This document shows, piece by piece, positions 14,280 through 26,984 of a DNA stretch of 64,000 bases. Within the stretch, counting starts at the first letter, position 1, and each line of letters begins with the position of its first letter. A program made the position numbers and the translations under genes. The notes beneath the pieces are model-generated. The model worked only from the letters and a program-made list of their open reading frames with translations, did not search any database and had not been told where the DNA came from. The stretch is from assembly GCA_965153355.1 (NCBI GenBank), contig OZ231127.1:22134001-22198000 (forward strand), given 5' to 3'. Origin of the DNA: Flaccisagitta enflata. Its lineage: Eukaryota; Chaetognatha; Sagittoidea; Aphragmophora.

Positions 14280-15247
14280 CATTTTCTTAATCATTGGCTA
14301 GATCTGCGCTTGGGATAGGTCTGATGGAACTTTGGATAAGTCTGATAGAGCTTTAAATAGTTCTAATAGAGCTCGGGATGGGGATAGGCCCCAAGGGCCA
14401 TGGCGCTATGGATAGGTCTTGGAATAAAAAACGCCAGGCGCATTGTCTTGGCCCGTTTTTCAGGCTTTGTTCTAAGATTTGTGGTTTGAGGTCAAATGAA
14501 GTCTGCTGCCATGCCAGCTTTAAGTACTTTTAACATCTGTACACTTATTATTGTCAAAAGATCAAACAGCTGTCAATTCTAAGCAGACATATTTAGCCAT
14601 ATGCAAATTTTTCCATCAGTTAGAGCTTGAAAAAATCTTCATTTTGCTCATGAATTTCACCTCAATTGCATTGAACAAAATCAAATAAGATCAAAAACAG
14701 TAAAAACATTCCCAAAGCAAATCATGGCAAAATTACCAGAAAAACCTAATCAACTTCAGTTGTTCACCAAATCTACATAAAGATAGATAATCTGATGCGA
14801 ATTCTACGCCTAAACAGCTTTTGAAAAGTTCTTTAATTTGCCCATGGATTTCAATTGATTTCGTGAAAGTGAATGCTTCTGAAATTCAAACCAAATTTAT
14901 GGAAAAATTTGTACCTTGGTGTTGTTTGTTAGTTGTCAAGAGGGGATAAAGTTTAAAACAAGCATCACAATTGGAACAATATACAAAAAATAATGTGGAA
15001 TATATTGGGAAATACTCATCAAATATATAACCTCAGGGAATTGCATCGTTCCTCACCAGTAGTAGCAAGGTATGTATAGTTGTAGCACTACCTTGACAAT
15101 AATTAGTGTACAGGTGTTAATACTAATGATTAGATTTTATTTGATTTTTCGAAAAAGCTTGGACATGAAATTTAAACAAGTAACTTCACATTTCGACTGC
15201 CTTTCCCTCTTATCCTTTCATTCATGACTCCCCCCTCTCGTTCTCTC

Positions 15248-15308
<61 letters not shown>

Positions 15309-16280
15309 GATTCCCAACTCCCGATTCATTCCACTCCGATCAAAATTGATGTGAAAGTGACAAAAAGAAAAGATCTTTTTTTTACTTTTTCTTTTTTTTT
15401 CTTTGCCGCGAATCAACATCCAAATCGACCCAACTGAGACTCGGGGAGTTTCACATTGAAATTTCAGCAGAGTGGAGAACTTTGTTTTTATTTGCATTCT
15501 TTTTTTCCCCGCTTATTTCCTTTTTACGTTTCCTTTTCTTTTCTCCGGCCTTTTTCCGTTTCTTTTCCCCGCTGTTTCTCTCTCTCTCTTCCTTTTCTTT
15601 CCGATCTTTTTTTTTTTTTTCATTTTTTTTTTTTGTTTCTTGTTTTTGCTCCTGGTGTTGAAGGGTACCTGAGCCTGAGGTTGCGCTTGTGACTCCCTAA
15701 TCAAGTCTGTCTTGGCGCCAATTGAAAGAGAAAATAGTTCGGCGATCGTTTTACAAGCAAGAAAAGTCAATGTTCAAAAAAGAAAATGTAATTTAGAGAA
15801 AAAAAAAAACCCTCTGTGCTTTTAAATAATTGTATGTAATTGTCAAATTGTTTCTGCGCCCTCTTTGGAGTGCGTCTTCAAGTTCATGTTCAAACGCAAT
15901 TCTAGGTTCTGTCTTTGGAGGTGATCTTGAAAGTCCTTGCATAATGTGTATTTGAGCGTTGTACATCTTCCTATTTACATATACCACAATACACAATATT
16001 ACCCACTTATACACTTAAACACTTACTGCTTGAGAGGAAACTGACTTTTACAGACAGATGCTCTTATTATCATATTTTTTTTTATAATTTCCAGTTTTGG
16101 GTTGGACTCCATCACTCCACATTTCCTTTTTCTGCGGCTGCCTTAATAAAATTCATGGTAATTTCGTAAAACGAATGATCCGTATCATCAGATACATTCC
16201 GAAATTTATTTTTAATTATGATTCATGAATTATGAATGTGAATGACATTATGTTTATAGGAGGTAGATGTTAGTCCTCTT
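14280..16280. other. no gene recognised (14280-16280)
   Basis: AT-rich. 14305-14400 has irregular GATAGGTCTGATAGAGCTTT repeats. CTTGGCGCCAATTGAAAGAG at 15711 resembles CTTGGCGCCATCTGAAAGA at 17504 and, in reverse, TTTGGCGCCAAGCAGAAGG at 26204, so an old dispersed repeat is likely. Confidence 0.5.
15238..15309. repeat. (CT)n with TTTC breaks
   Basis: A short CT tract with three regularly spaced TTTCTC interruptions. Confidence 0.9.
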
Positions 16281-16283
16281 GCA

Positions 16284-16470
16284 ACAAAGCCGGAAGTAAG
16301 GCCACCCTCAGTCGAATGCGAGTGGTCCGATACTATGTAGACACAGGGCTAGGGAGGCCAAAAATGCGCAAAGCAATATGAAAGTGTGACAAACCGACCA
16401 ACCAAAGGCCAGACGAATGGACTGACCGACCGACCAACAAAGTGTGCCTCACGTATTACGCGACTTATGA
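16284..16470 (+). mobile_element. degenerate HP repeat
   Basis: Begins AACAAAGCCGG, with several CCGACCAACC motifs (16395-16440) and ACAAAGTGTGCCTCACG. It ends ATTACGCGACTTATGAG near 16456-16472. The hairpin is lost. Confidence 0.4.
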
Positions 16471-16648
16471 GGAGGATATCGGATTGACTTATACACATAA
16501 ATATATATGCCTTTCATTCCTTCCCCTTTTTTTAACGGACGGTATTTTTAGATCACTAAAGAGAGAGAAAATATCGAAAAAACCGCGAAGAATCATCGAT
16601 CATTGTCGTCCATTTGAAAATTTGGCTGGGAAAAGGGTGGTAAACGAA

Positions 16649-16967
<319 letters not shown>

Positions 16968-17177
16968 CCTGGTTCCTATCAACTCCCATGAGAATGAAAT
17001 TTATTTCTCAAACTAATGGTACTTATTGAAATCACAGGGACAAGGATGTGCGAGATTCTCAATTGCGTTCGCGTTTTCCAGAAACGCGCGCATCGCGTTT
17101 GCGTTCGCATCCAACATTGGTGGTTGCTTCTTTTCATAAGAACTAAATTTACAAAAACGCCGGGCTTGACACGACAA

Positions 17178-17201
17178 AAGAAAGAAAAAAAGAAAGATAA
17201 A

Positions 17202-17297
<96 letters not shown>

Positions 17298-17342
17298 AAA
17301 AAAGTAAGAAAAAAAGAAAGAAAGAAAGAAAAAAAAGAAAGA
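17178..17342. repeat. (GAAA)n
   Basis: About 35 GAAA units with A-run variation toward the right end. Confidence 0.93.
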
Positions 17343-17952
17343 CAGAAGAGCTTTAATGTTAGTGCTACTCTGAACAGTTCAGAAAATTTGGAATTCTAAC
17401 AATTTTTGATTATGAAGAAAACAAAAAGAGGGCGTAAAAAAAATGCGAAAAAAAATGATTCAAAAAATCATAACTTGAGAACTATTGATCGCACAGACTT
17501 CTGCTTGGCGCCATCTGAAAGAAAAACATTGCAGAAAACGATTGATCCCTGAAACAATGCTTTACAGTATTGAAACTGCTTTATCATAATTTTTTACAGA
17601 AACAATTTTTTTTATTTTTTGAAGAAACCATAAGCACTAGTTTTCTTTCTGCGTCTTGTGCTTCATGACCTTTAAGTTATCTTTTACAAGAAATAAAAGT
17701 GATTGGTTCAGGTTAACCAGGAAACTTGTAATACTTTGATACATGTTTGTTTTGAATAAGGATATGACCTTTTCTGAAATGATCAATGGTTATTACAGAT
17801 GATTTACTATTTCTAAGCTATCTATTTTATGCGTAGTCTCGTTTAACCCAAAAAATGTATCTACTTGCTAAAATGGCTCAGAAATATATTGGAAAACAGT
17901 TTTCCCCTGCAGGTCTCAAAAAATCGAAGAATCTTCATAACTTCGACTTTTT

Positions 17953-18041
17953 GGGCAGCGGCCCCAAAGGGGACGAAGTCCTGTAGAACACAGGGGGACT
18001 TTCGTTTGTCCATCTGACCATCTAACGCTTTTGCGACTACT
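17953..18041. mobile_element. single end of the GGGCAGCGGCCCC element
   Basis: GGGCAGCGGCCCCAAAGGGG then ACGAAGTCCTGTAGAACACA. No matching right end was found. CTGACCATCTAACGCTTTTG (from 18013) also occurs just right of copy 1 (about 10622), so the two loci share flanking sequence as well. Confidence 0.5.
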
Positions 18042-18272
18042 ATCTTCGCCGAAAGAAACGCAGCAGTTTTAAAAATAGCATCAACTTTGGAAGAGTATTG
18101 CTCCTAAACGAGAAAAGCTACAGACCCCAGATTGGTCCCATTTTAAAGCCCTCTTTTAAATCTTTAAAATGGGACCAATCTGGGAAGTGTAGCATTATTC
18201 GTTTAAGAGCAGCATTCTTCCAAAGTTGATGCTATTTCTATAACTGCTGCGTTTCTTTTGGCGAAGATAGTA
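18038..18272. mobile_element. 235-bp foldback with 13-bp perfect ends
   Basis: TACTATCTTCGCC and GGCGAAGATAGTA at the ends. The arms pair almost fully: GCAGCAGTTTTAAAAATAGC with its inverse, AGCATCAACTTTGG with CCAAAGTTGATGCT, and CCCAGATTGGTCCCATTTTA with its inverse at the centre. No open frame. Confidence 0.85.
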
Positions 18273-18733
18273 ATAGACCTGGAAATAGCGACTTTGGATC
18301 AGGTTTGGCTTTTATATTAGGTAAATCTAAATTTCAAAAACCTACAAAAGTTTGGGACCAAAGAAACCTGGTGACGAAAAGGCGGTCCACTGTAGCTGGA
18401 ATTGGGGGCGGAAGAAAAGGGAGGAAAAAAAAAGAATGATGTGGTCAATTGGTGATATTTGGGTCCCAAATATTATTTGAAAACAAGGAGGGATTTACAT
18501 GAAAAAGAGGCTATTTTTCCCGCGATTTTGGAGGCAAAGCAGAAAAACTTGTTGTCAACTTGTTGATCCAGGAAAAAAAATAGGAAGCGAAGAGATTGCG
18601 TGGGACGAGTTTGGGGATGGGAAAATACCAAACGAAACAAAGAAAAAAATTGCTAAGTCCAACAAACATTTTTAATGTGCGTTTCTGCGTTTGTGTGTTC
18701 GAGCTGTGTGTGAGAACTAGTGAGACTTTTTTT

Positions 18734-18888
18734 AACAAGGCCGGATACACGGCCAATACTGTACCAGTTGCGGACGGGTGGGCAGGGGCGGAAATGCGCG
18801 TTTTCACACTTTTCGACTCGTGTTCACGGACGGACGGACCGACGGACGGACAAAGGCTCTTATAGAGTTGCGTGTCCGCAACTAAAAA
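18734..18888 (+). mobile_element. HP repeat (GTTGCG stem)
   Basis: A compact copy of about 155 bp. It begins AACAAGGCCGGATACACGG with inner motif AGTTGCGGACGGGTGGGCAG, then CGGACGGACCGACGGACGG and CTCTTATAGAG. It ends in AGTTGCGTGTCCGCAACT (18866-18883) with AAAAAG. Both ends are intact, and the inner motif equals one arm of the terminal hairpin. Confidence 0.8.
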
Positions 18889-18889
18889 G

Positions 18890-20240
18890 AAGGAAGTGAT
18901 GAATCAAATCATTGTTCTAGATCAAATCATGTAATTACATGCGAAATCCGACGCAACAAAATTGCAACGACACATGCTACAACCGTAAAAACGAAGAAGA
19001 AAAACAGAAAAATTGACAATCCATTCTAGTAAACTTTACAGAAAAAACAATGACTTGCTCAAACAAAGACGTACTTCGTTCGTTTTTCCTACATTCTCCC
19101 AAATTAATGTCGATAATTAATTAGCACTAGCAAGGACGCTCCTGATCGCGATCTGACAATAATACGGCGACTGTAACTTCATTCCACGCAAGAACGCGAG
19201 TAATTACGCAATTAAGTCATAAACCCTGATTTTTACGATGATTTTCGAAAAGAAAAAAAAAAGAATTCGGTCCGTCGACTGACAGTCGATTAATTGGAGA
19301 ATTCGAAATATTGCCTGGAAAATGTTTTTTTTTTCTTCTTCTCCTTCTTCTCTTACTTTTTTTAATGAGTCATCTTCCGCTTATCTAATTGAGTCAGCTT
19401 TGGTTTGGGTGCGTCTGTCTTTCGTCTGCTATATAGCTATAATCAAGGAAATTTGCCATTCGGTCAAAAATGCAGGGCTCCTTTTTTAAAAGGGGGGGGA
19501 GAGGGTGGCAAAAGGAATGGGTCTAGAAATGGATTGACAACCCTCGCGGATGAATGCTGGTGGGCAAGGCCGAGGATGGCGGGGTATTGTTAGGTTTTAG
19601 GGCAGCCAGGTTTATAAAAACCCATGCAAAACCTATCAATTAACATCGAAAAAAAAAAAGATAACCGACATAAACGGACTGGCCGATCGACCCACATGTG
19701 TGGGGGATATGCAGTTCTTTATGTACAACGATTGTTTACAGAGTTTCCGGCTGTACCTTTTCTTTTATCTTTCCTGTCGGGCAATCGACATTGACCAGAA
19801 TTGAAGCAAGAAGCCAGACAACGAGGGTACGTAGCTACACGTAGGGACCGGGGAGGGGGGGGGGGGCAGGGGCGGAATGGAGGAGGGAGTGGGCAAACGC
19901 ACACAATCAACATACGCTGCATGAAGCTAATCGGAAGGAGGCCCTATCCAGGCCTTTACCGCTCATTCAAAAGAGAGAGAGTTACATTAGTGATTCTTGA
20001 TCCCCAAGATAGGTCCACATGGGAGGTGAAGAGAGTCCAAGTAGGTTCTTGAAACGAGGGGGGGTTCTTATGTTTCGCCTATGTTTCTTTTTCAAGAAAG
20101 AGAGAATGGCCATACAGGATCCAGACGCACAAACAACTCAATGATGATTCATTTTTGGCGCGAAGGGGGGGAGGGGGTAGGATAAGGGGGTTTTGGAAAA
20201 TTGTATTTGATGTTCTACCATTGCATATTGTCTCGCGGGC
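18890..20240. other. no gene recognised (18890-20240)
   Basis: Mixed unique sequence with a G-run at 19853-19866. Frames are short and show no family match. Confidence 0.5.
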
Positions 20241-20345
20241 CTTTTTAGATGCGTCATCGCATCTCTATAAGAGGGTCTGTCCGTCCGTCCGTCCGTCCGT
20301 CCGTCCGTCCGTCCGTCCGTCCCGCCTCTTCTAATATCACGCAGA
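20241..20345 (-). mobile_element. HP repeat head with (CCGT)n expansion
   Basis: AGATGCGTCATCGCATCT (20247-20264; stem 7, loop 4), then CTATAAGAGGGTCTGTCC and about eleven CCGT units (20277-20321). A second GATGCGCC-like motif lies in reverse at about 20347-20358. Confidence 0.6.
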
Positions 20346-20519
20346 TGGCGCATCTAGTTGCCCAATCGGGCTTGTTTATACGCTTATTTGTTCCAGTTTT
20401 GAGCATATTCTTATTTATTGACGAGTTTTTGATAATACGCGTATGAAAAAAATATCATTCAACACTAAGTGTAATATAATAACAACGACTTGCTTACAAT
20501 TACATGAGGTTTAGTTGTG

Positions 20520-20625
20520 TGCTGCCGCTGCCCATACGCTCTAGGGACATGTTCTATCTCTACCCCTACCGGCTTGCCCAACCGCACTCTAACAATGTAT
20601 CCGGCCTCATTTGTAAGGTATATGT
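20520..20625 (-). mobile_element. degenerate HP repeat AACAAG end
   Basis: CTTGCCCAACCGCAC and AATGTATCCGGCCTCATTTGT read, on the minus strand, like the AACAAGGCCGGATACA end plus the GTGCGG..GGGCAAG inner motif. No head was found. Confidence 0.4.
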
Positions 20626-21019
20626 ATTATTGTACTAATTTCTCGGTAGGGATATTCATTATTCAGTATCATGAGGTCATCAACCTGCTAATTTCTATCT
20701 TTTCGAACACCATAAGAGTGCGACTGTCAACTTTTATCTGTAAGAAACGCACTCGAATCTTCTTTTTTTTTCTGTAAAGGTCAACAAGATTCTTCACGCG
20801 CAAAAGTTGTCAGGAAATTGTCAAGATGTGATATTTTTTTCATTTGGTTTCTTCAAGATTTCAACACTATATTCAAGAGCAGTTTAAAAAAAATTATTCA
20901 CTTTCAAAAAATTTGACGTTATCAGATTTCAACTTGCGCGCTTTAGCTTGTGCCACTCAAATGGCACGCAGTCACTCACGAGGCCACAAATATTTCGTTT
21001 TTTTTTTCATCATCTTTGA

Positions 21020-21165
21020 AATCGCGTGAGTGTATAACCCAATTCATGACCGGCTCGTTAGTCGGTCGCATTTGGAATTGGATGCTATTGGCGGACTTAG
21101 CGTCACTGCTTCTCGCTCACGCGCACATCACTATCGTTGTCTTGTATCCGGCCTCTTTACTTTCT
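21020..21165 (-). mobile_element. degenerate HP repeat
   Basis: ATCGCGTGAGTGTATAACCC followed by GACCGGCTCGTTAGTCGGTCG resembles the head. CTTGTATCCGGCCTCTTT (about 21140-21158) is the AACAAGGCCGG end in reverse. Confidence 0.4.
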
Positions 21166-21504
21166 TTCATTTCAGACAAAGGCCCGCGTTCGTGATGCTG
21201 TTCGGCTTATCAGTAGCTCGGTATGTCTTTCCCTCTGTCCGTCAAATGTTAACTATTACGGCTTCCCGGAAGCAAGAAGGCGGGAAGATAACTGTATCAC
21301 ATTAGTGACATGCCTGCAATGGGAGTACAACAATTCTCTTCAACTACTACATGCACCTGACTTAACAACCCACGTACGACCTTGTAGTCAAATATTCTTA
21401 ATCCTTTCAAATACATCATTATCAAGACAAGAGATATCTCGGAAGGTGAAGTTGTGAGTCCGCGGGTCAAGTGCGTCCGATCGAAAAGTAGTGAACGGCT
21501 TGAG

Positions 21505-21506
21505 TT

Positions 21507-21537
<31 letters not shown>

Positions 21538-21538
21538 C

Positions 21539-21622
<84 letters not shown>

Positions 21623-21815
21623 GCTTTCTTTCTTGATCTCATTCCTTCTTTCTTTCTCTCTCTCTTTTTCTCTCTCTTTTTCTCTCTCATTTTCTCTCTC
21701 TTTTTCTCTCTCTCTTTTTTCTCTCTCTCTCTCTTCTCTTCTTCTCTTCTTTCTCTCTCTTCTCTTCTCTCTCTTTCTTCTCTTTCTTTCTTTCTTTCTT
21801 TCTTTCTTTGTTTCT

Positions 21816-21859
<44 letters not shown>

Positions 21860-21907
21860 GATCTCATTCCCGCTTTCTTTCTTTCTTTCTTTCTTTCTCT
21901 GTCTCTG

Positions 21908-21996
<89 letters not shown>
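21505..21996. repeat. (TTTC)n - pyrimidine mosaic - (CT)n
   Basis: TTTC to about 21640; CTCTCTCTTTTT-type units to 21780; TTTC again, with TTGATCTCATTCC occurring at both 21632 and 21857; then CTGTCT and (CT)n. Read on the minus strand this is again GA followed by GAAA. Confidence 0.9.
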
Positions 21997-21998
<2 letters not shown>

Positions 21999-22427
21999 AA
22001 TATCTTATCTGAGTAATGTTTTCATTGTCACTCGTCTCCCGTCCTTCTCGTCTTGAAGAGTCGTTCTTCTTGGTCGTTATCTGAAGATCGTGAAGAATGC
22101 GTTGATTGCGCTTCAACTTTCAAATTTAAGTGTCGGCGAACTAACGTAGGCGGTGGCGGCGAACTAACGTAGGCGGCGGCGGTGGCCAGGGAGGCGTTAT
22201 AGTTATTGAGCGGGTAAGTCTAGTTTTTATTTGTTTGTTGGTTTATTTTCAAGTGTACAGCGAATCCTTCTATTAGGGGACTGAAAGAAAGAAAATACAA
22301 ACAGTTAAGACAGAGGGTAATCAAAACCAGTAAAGAAGGGCAGTAATTCATAAGACAGCCTCCGAGCGATAGATAAAAGGCTGAAGAAGTAACCGACCTA
22401 CCACGTTGGGGGGATTTAGTAAAAAAA

Positions 22428-22666
22428 CAAGTGACGCGGGGTCCTAATATCGTTGCGGCATGGTGGGCAGGGGCAACCAGCCCCCATCCACACCGCAGAG
22501 CGTGCAACCCACCCCCCACACTCGAACATACACAAAAAGTATCTTTAAAGCTCGTTTTCAAATTTTCCCTCTTTTCAACTCTATGACCTCCAACGGACCG
22601 ACGGACCGACTGACCAACCGAAGAACAAACAAAGCCTTTTATAGAGTTGCGTGTCCGCAACTAAAA
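22428..22666 (+). mobile_element. HP repeat (GTTGCG stem)
   Basis: Begins AACAAGTGACGCGGGGTCC, with inner motif ATATCGTTGCGGCATGGTGG, a C-rich stretch (ACCCACCCCCCACACTCG), CGGACCGACGGACCGACTG and AAAGCCTTTTATAG. It ends in AGTTGCGTGTCCGCAACT (22645-22662) with AAAAAG. Both ends are intact. Confidence 0.78.
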
Positions 22667-23409
22667 AGGACAGGGCGAGTGCGAGCTATTTGTGAGTAGG
22701 AATAAGGAAGAGATATTCCTAAGACAATTTGACTACATCTGAGTTCTGAGAGACTATACTTCGAAAGTCGGTGGAATGACACGGAGTTTACGATTGCCAT
22801 TTCCTCGTACGCAATTTCCTCGCTCTGCGGGCGGACGACCTCTTGCCGAGATTGCCGAGAAACTCTTAACTTACCCACCAACAGTTGGTCATCTTAATCA
22901 CCGAATACTCGTCTGTGAGAGACGACAGGCCAGACTCAGGGGGAACCATTTTAGGCCGAATTCCGAACTAGGGTGAAAACTGAAACTGCTTTAAGTCAGA
23001 TTCGAACTTGAGTGGAATGAAATTAGACTTCCCTTATTTTCAATTTTAACTGAGTGGTTTTTGTTTTGACTCACTCATGAGAATTCTTGAGGTCTGTTTT
23101 TTTAATATGTGAAAAAGAATGTTTTATAATTTTTTCTCTAACTTTGATTTTATTTTCACTATTTAGCTTCCTCTTTTTTAAGACCACTTTTTTATCTATT
23201 CTAAAAAAAAATCTTGAAAATCTATATGAGAATTAAATAATCATGAAAAACAATCTAAAAAGAAAAAAAATCAACATTAGTCATTTCTGGTGTTAAAATT
23301 TTTAGAATTTACAAAAAAAAAAAGAATAATTATTTAAAAAAAATGAAAGTATTATTTTTGTATGAATTTTTATCTTAAGATTTTCAAAAATCAACAGTTC
23401 TAGATTGTA

Positions 23410-23538
23410 TTATAAGTAGGGATGTAGAAGCGGTCGATTTTAGTGCCGCTTTTACTTCCATTTTGTAGTTCAAATACTAGTAGCTATCCCATCCTCCAAA
23501 ATGGAAGCGGCCAATCGCTTCCACATCCCTAATTATAA
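23410..23538. mobile_element. 129-bp MITE-like palindrome
   Basis: Ends TTATAAGTAGGGATGT and ACATCCCTAATTATAA. GAAGCGGTCGATTTT and ACTTCCATTTTG pair with AATCGCTTCC and CAAAATGGAAG. Flanked by AT-rich sequence; a TA target duplication is possible. Confidence 0.75.
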
Positions 23539-24347
23539 GATGACATAAAAAAATTTGAAGAGTGATGCAAATTAGTTTTAAAGAAAGCTCAAGAAAACTT
23601 TTTTTTGAAGTTGATTTAAAAACCACTCTAGTTAGAAAGAGCAGTTAGGTTTGAAAACCAGTCAAGTCCAATTCTGCCTTAAGTGGTTAAGGAGCAGACA
23701 CAGCGAGGGATAGATGGAGACTCGACACCGAAGATTTCTACGGATTTCTAAGGACAATTTCAAAAGCAAATCAACAAGGCCAATGATGCAATAGATGCGT
23801 CCTGCTTAGATGTAGGACATAAAAAAATCCGGGATAAACGTCTGAGGATAAGACGGCATTTTACAGATACAATTGTAATAACTGCGCCACAAAAAATAAT
23901 TCTGAACGAACTACTGCGGTTGGGGTATTTATCAATTTGATACAATCCAGAATTGGCCATTAATTTGTGACGGTCTCAACTGATTGTAACTTTAAAATGA
24001 CCGCCCACAAAAGACAAGTTGGTCAACCACTCACAAGGAGGGATCATCCTTCCCCTCGACCTGTCTATCTGCCCGTCTGTCTGTGGATGCCCGACTCTCT
24101 ATTCCTCTTTGCCAATTGCCTCAGTCTGTTTTTGACTTTTTCGATTGGAGGGATTTCATTCAGGACGGTTTATCGGCAAACAAGAATTAGTCTTTCATGA
24201 GAGAGTAATAAACGTTAAAAATTGAGTTATAGGAGAAGCGAGAAGCCTTACAAAATTGACCATCGAACTCATTTGCATGTTAACGAGACCGAGACTAGAT
24301 AAATGGCAACGCGGACAACAAACCCAGATCAAAATGTAAGTGAATCG

Positions 24348-24350
<3 letters not shown>

Positions 24351-24392
<42 letters not shown>

Positions 24393-24405
24393 AGACACAG
24401 AGGCA
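24351..24405. repeat. (GA)n with short GACA tail
   Basis: About 19 GA units, then CACAGACACAGAGGCAG. Confidence 0.9.
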
Positions 24406-25536
24406 GCCAGGCGGACGTACAGATAGTCACTAAGACAATTTTCGATGAATTGAGCTGAATCCCCAACCTTTAATTTGCCTCGATTCTGAAGGATGAAACG
24501 AGATCATGACCCTGTTCATAAACTCAATTGTACAATGTAGTCATACTTGAGTAAAAATTGAGTAATAATGGGAACAGTTTATTCCGTAACAAAACTTTGC
24601 GTTTTTTGCTACACAAAATAGAATGAGCGTAAGATCAAGAAGTGAATTGAAATATTAGCATGAGAACTTCAAGGCTTTAAGTCACTTCCTAGCCAAACAT
24701 TCGACCCCAGATCTGAGCCTTTGGACTTAGAGCCATGATTTTCGTGTTCTATATTTTAAGTTTAGACCCAAATGCCTTCATCCTACGACGAAACTCAACC
24801 AAGTGGCGATGACCTACCTACCAACTAACCAACCAACCCATTCATCAGGACACAGCGCTTGTTCTTCGGGAAATCTTTCAGCCACTCATCCTTCAATCCT
24901 TTTTGGAAACTAACTTCCGTTGGTAAGAAAGAAAACAAATCGCAAATTCTCCTTCTTGACTCTGATCCCCCTTTCTTCCGTTTTATTTTCTTTTTCTTTT
25001 TTGATTTTATTTCTATCTTTTTCCTTTTTTTTCTACATCTTTACTTCTTTCACTCTCCTATACCTCCGTCTTAACATGAAAATATCAGTCTGTCTGTATG
25101 TGCGTGAGTGCATGTGAGTCTCTCTCTCTCTCTCTCTCTCGTCCATTTCGTTTTCCCTGTTTCTTTACTCATACGGTGGATTCTTTTTGTTTGAATCATA
25201 CTTAGCTCAACCATTTCATTTAACTTTTAGTTGATCTTTTTTCGTTTACAAATAAAATACACAGAAAGCGATTAAACTCGATTTTATGAGCAAACATTAC
25301 AGGTTGTTTTCCTTTCTCGATCCATTTGTATTGGAATTGTGCTCACACCCACTCTCTTAATCTTTTTTGTATAGCCTATTGGCTAAACTTGATTTGCAGT
25401 CTTTTTTAAGTGTTTGCGCGAGGCTCAGATATAAAAAAAAATCGCTTTTCTTCGTGTCAATCGTGTAATAATTGTTGTACAGGTCTAGATATAAAAAAGA
25501 GTATTGATACCTGATTTCATAATTTACTATTTAGCT

Positions 25537-25841
25537 AAAATTTCAAAATGGGAAATTTGAGAATCTGATTGCAGATTCAGAATCCTTGTAAAATACTGGT
25601 AAAAGAAAGTCTTTCTTTTTTGATATTCCGTCTGGAACAGTCAAAATTAACATCAAACATTGAAATAAACCGAATTTTAAACAAAAGAGCAAAAGACCCA
25701 AATATGACCTTTGACGTCAGTCGTCAGATAAGACCATGTTCTAGTTGGAATTTCAAAAAAAAGAAAGACACTTTCTTTGATACTTTTTTGCAAGAAATCT
25801 GAATCCGCCATCAGATTTTCAATTTTTCCTATTGAAATTTT
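25537..25841. mobile_element. 305-bp foldback, diverged arms
   Basis: AAAATTTCAAAATGGGAAAT..GAATCTGATTGCAGATTCAG and AAAGAAAGTCTTTCTTTTTT on the left pair with CTGAATCCGCCATCAGATTT..CCTATTGAAATTTT and AAAGAAAGACACTTTCTTTG on the right, at about 80% by eye. Confidence 0.7.
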
Positions 25842-26339
25842 GACCTCATATAGCCTACTGACCTGAGATATGCATTTTGTAGCGTCCCAAAAATTGACCA
25901 GAGAAAATTTTTGACGGACCCTTTAATTGGTCTTGTGACAGGTGGATGAAATTCTATCACGCTTTTTACACATTTCTGGACCCTGTTAGCTATATGAAAT
26001 CATAATAACCGTTATATTATAATTAGATTAATAAGAGTAATCGAGTAATCATTACGGATTATTATCGGGAAAAAAGTCGAAGACAGCCTTCGACTTTATT
26101 ACTTATTCCAAAGAAACATGGTTTTCATTTTCTTGTGCGAAAGTTGAGCATCTCGATCAAGCGAATGCGAATGGTCCCTCTGATGAAATTGATGGGTTTA
26201 GTAAATTTGGCGCCAAGCAGAAGGCTCTACGACAAATATTTCTAGAGTTATGAATTTTTCAATCTTTTTCTTTGAAAATTTCTTATCGATTTTCTTTTTT
26301 TGGATTTTTTTATGATTTTGTGCAGGATCAATAAAGAAG

Positions 26340-26630
26340 TATATGGATGTTTGTTTGAGCCTGTGAATACAAGAATACATGTTTTTGAGCCTAGCTGTTC
26401 ATCTTTAAGGGTGTTTTTCAGTTTTCTAATTCAATTATTTAGCAAAAAAAATTCTGATTTTAAATGGGATAAATAAATGTTTTGATACATGTTTGAGCAT
26501 GCAAATACAAGTGAGCATATCAGTGAGCATAGCTACTCATCTGTGAGTGTGTTTTTGAGTATTTTAGCTCATTTAGTTCTTTCCTATTTTCTGAATTTAA
26601 ATGGGATAAATAGAAAAATGTTTTGATGTA
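26340..26630. repeat. diverged tandem duplication of about 150 bp
   Basis: GTTTGAGCCTGTGAATACAAG..AGCTGTTCATC..GTGTTTTTCAG at 26350-26420 resembles GTTTGAGCATGCAAATACAAG..AGCTACTCATC..GTGTTTTTGAG at 26490-26560. Both are followed by ATGGGATAAATA. Confidence 0.7.
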
Positions 26631-26900
26631 AGGCCTGGTTTGGGGTCTGAGAGGCCTGATTTGGGGTCGAGGGGGGGACATATGTACGTAGGCCGAAAAC
26701 CGGAGAAAATCGTCCTGTGTGGAATCATGCGTCATCTGCCCCTCCGCTACCCAAAACACAATTGCAGTGACTGAGGACAGAAGCTTGGTGAAAAGTGACA
26801 GTCGCCATTATACCATGATTAGGTTTTAGGCAATCCTGAAATTTCAAAGGGACCAGTGCTGGTCATTTGCATCATAGGCAACAAATGTTAGAAAACATCT

Positions 26901-26904
<4 letters not shown>

Positions 26905-26978
<74 letters not shown>
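26905..26978. repeat. (GA)n interrupted by GACA
   Basis: Two GA tracts with GACAGACAGACAGAGACA between. It borders the outer inverted repeat on the left only. Confidence 0.9.
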
Positions 26979-26979
<1 letters not shown>

Positions 26980-26984
26980 GGACA

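Larger units (their letters stand above)
22667..26330. other. AT-rich stretch between foldbacks, no gene recognised (22667-26330)
   Basis: Apart from the listed foldbacks and the GA tract I see no coding signal. 25060-25140 contains a short (CT)n. Confidence 0.5.
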
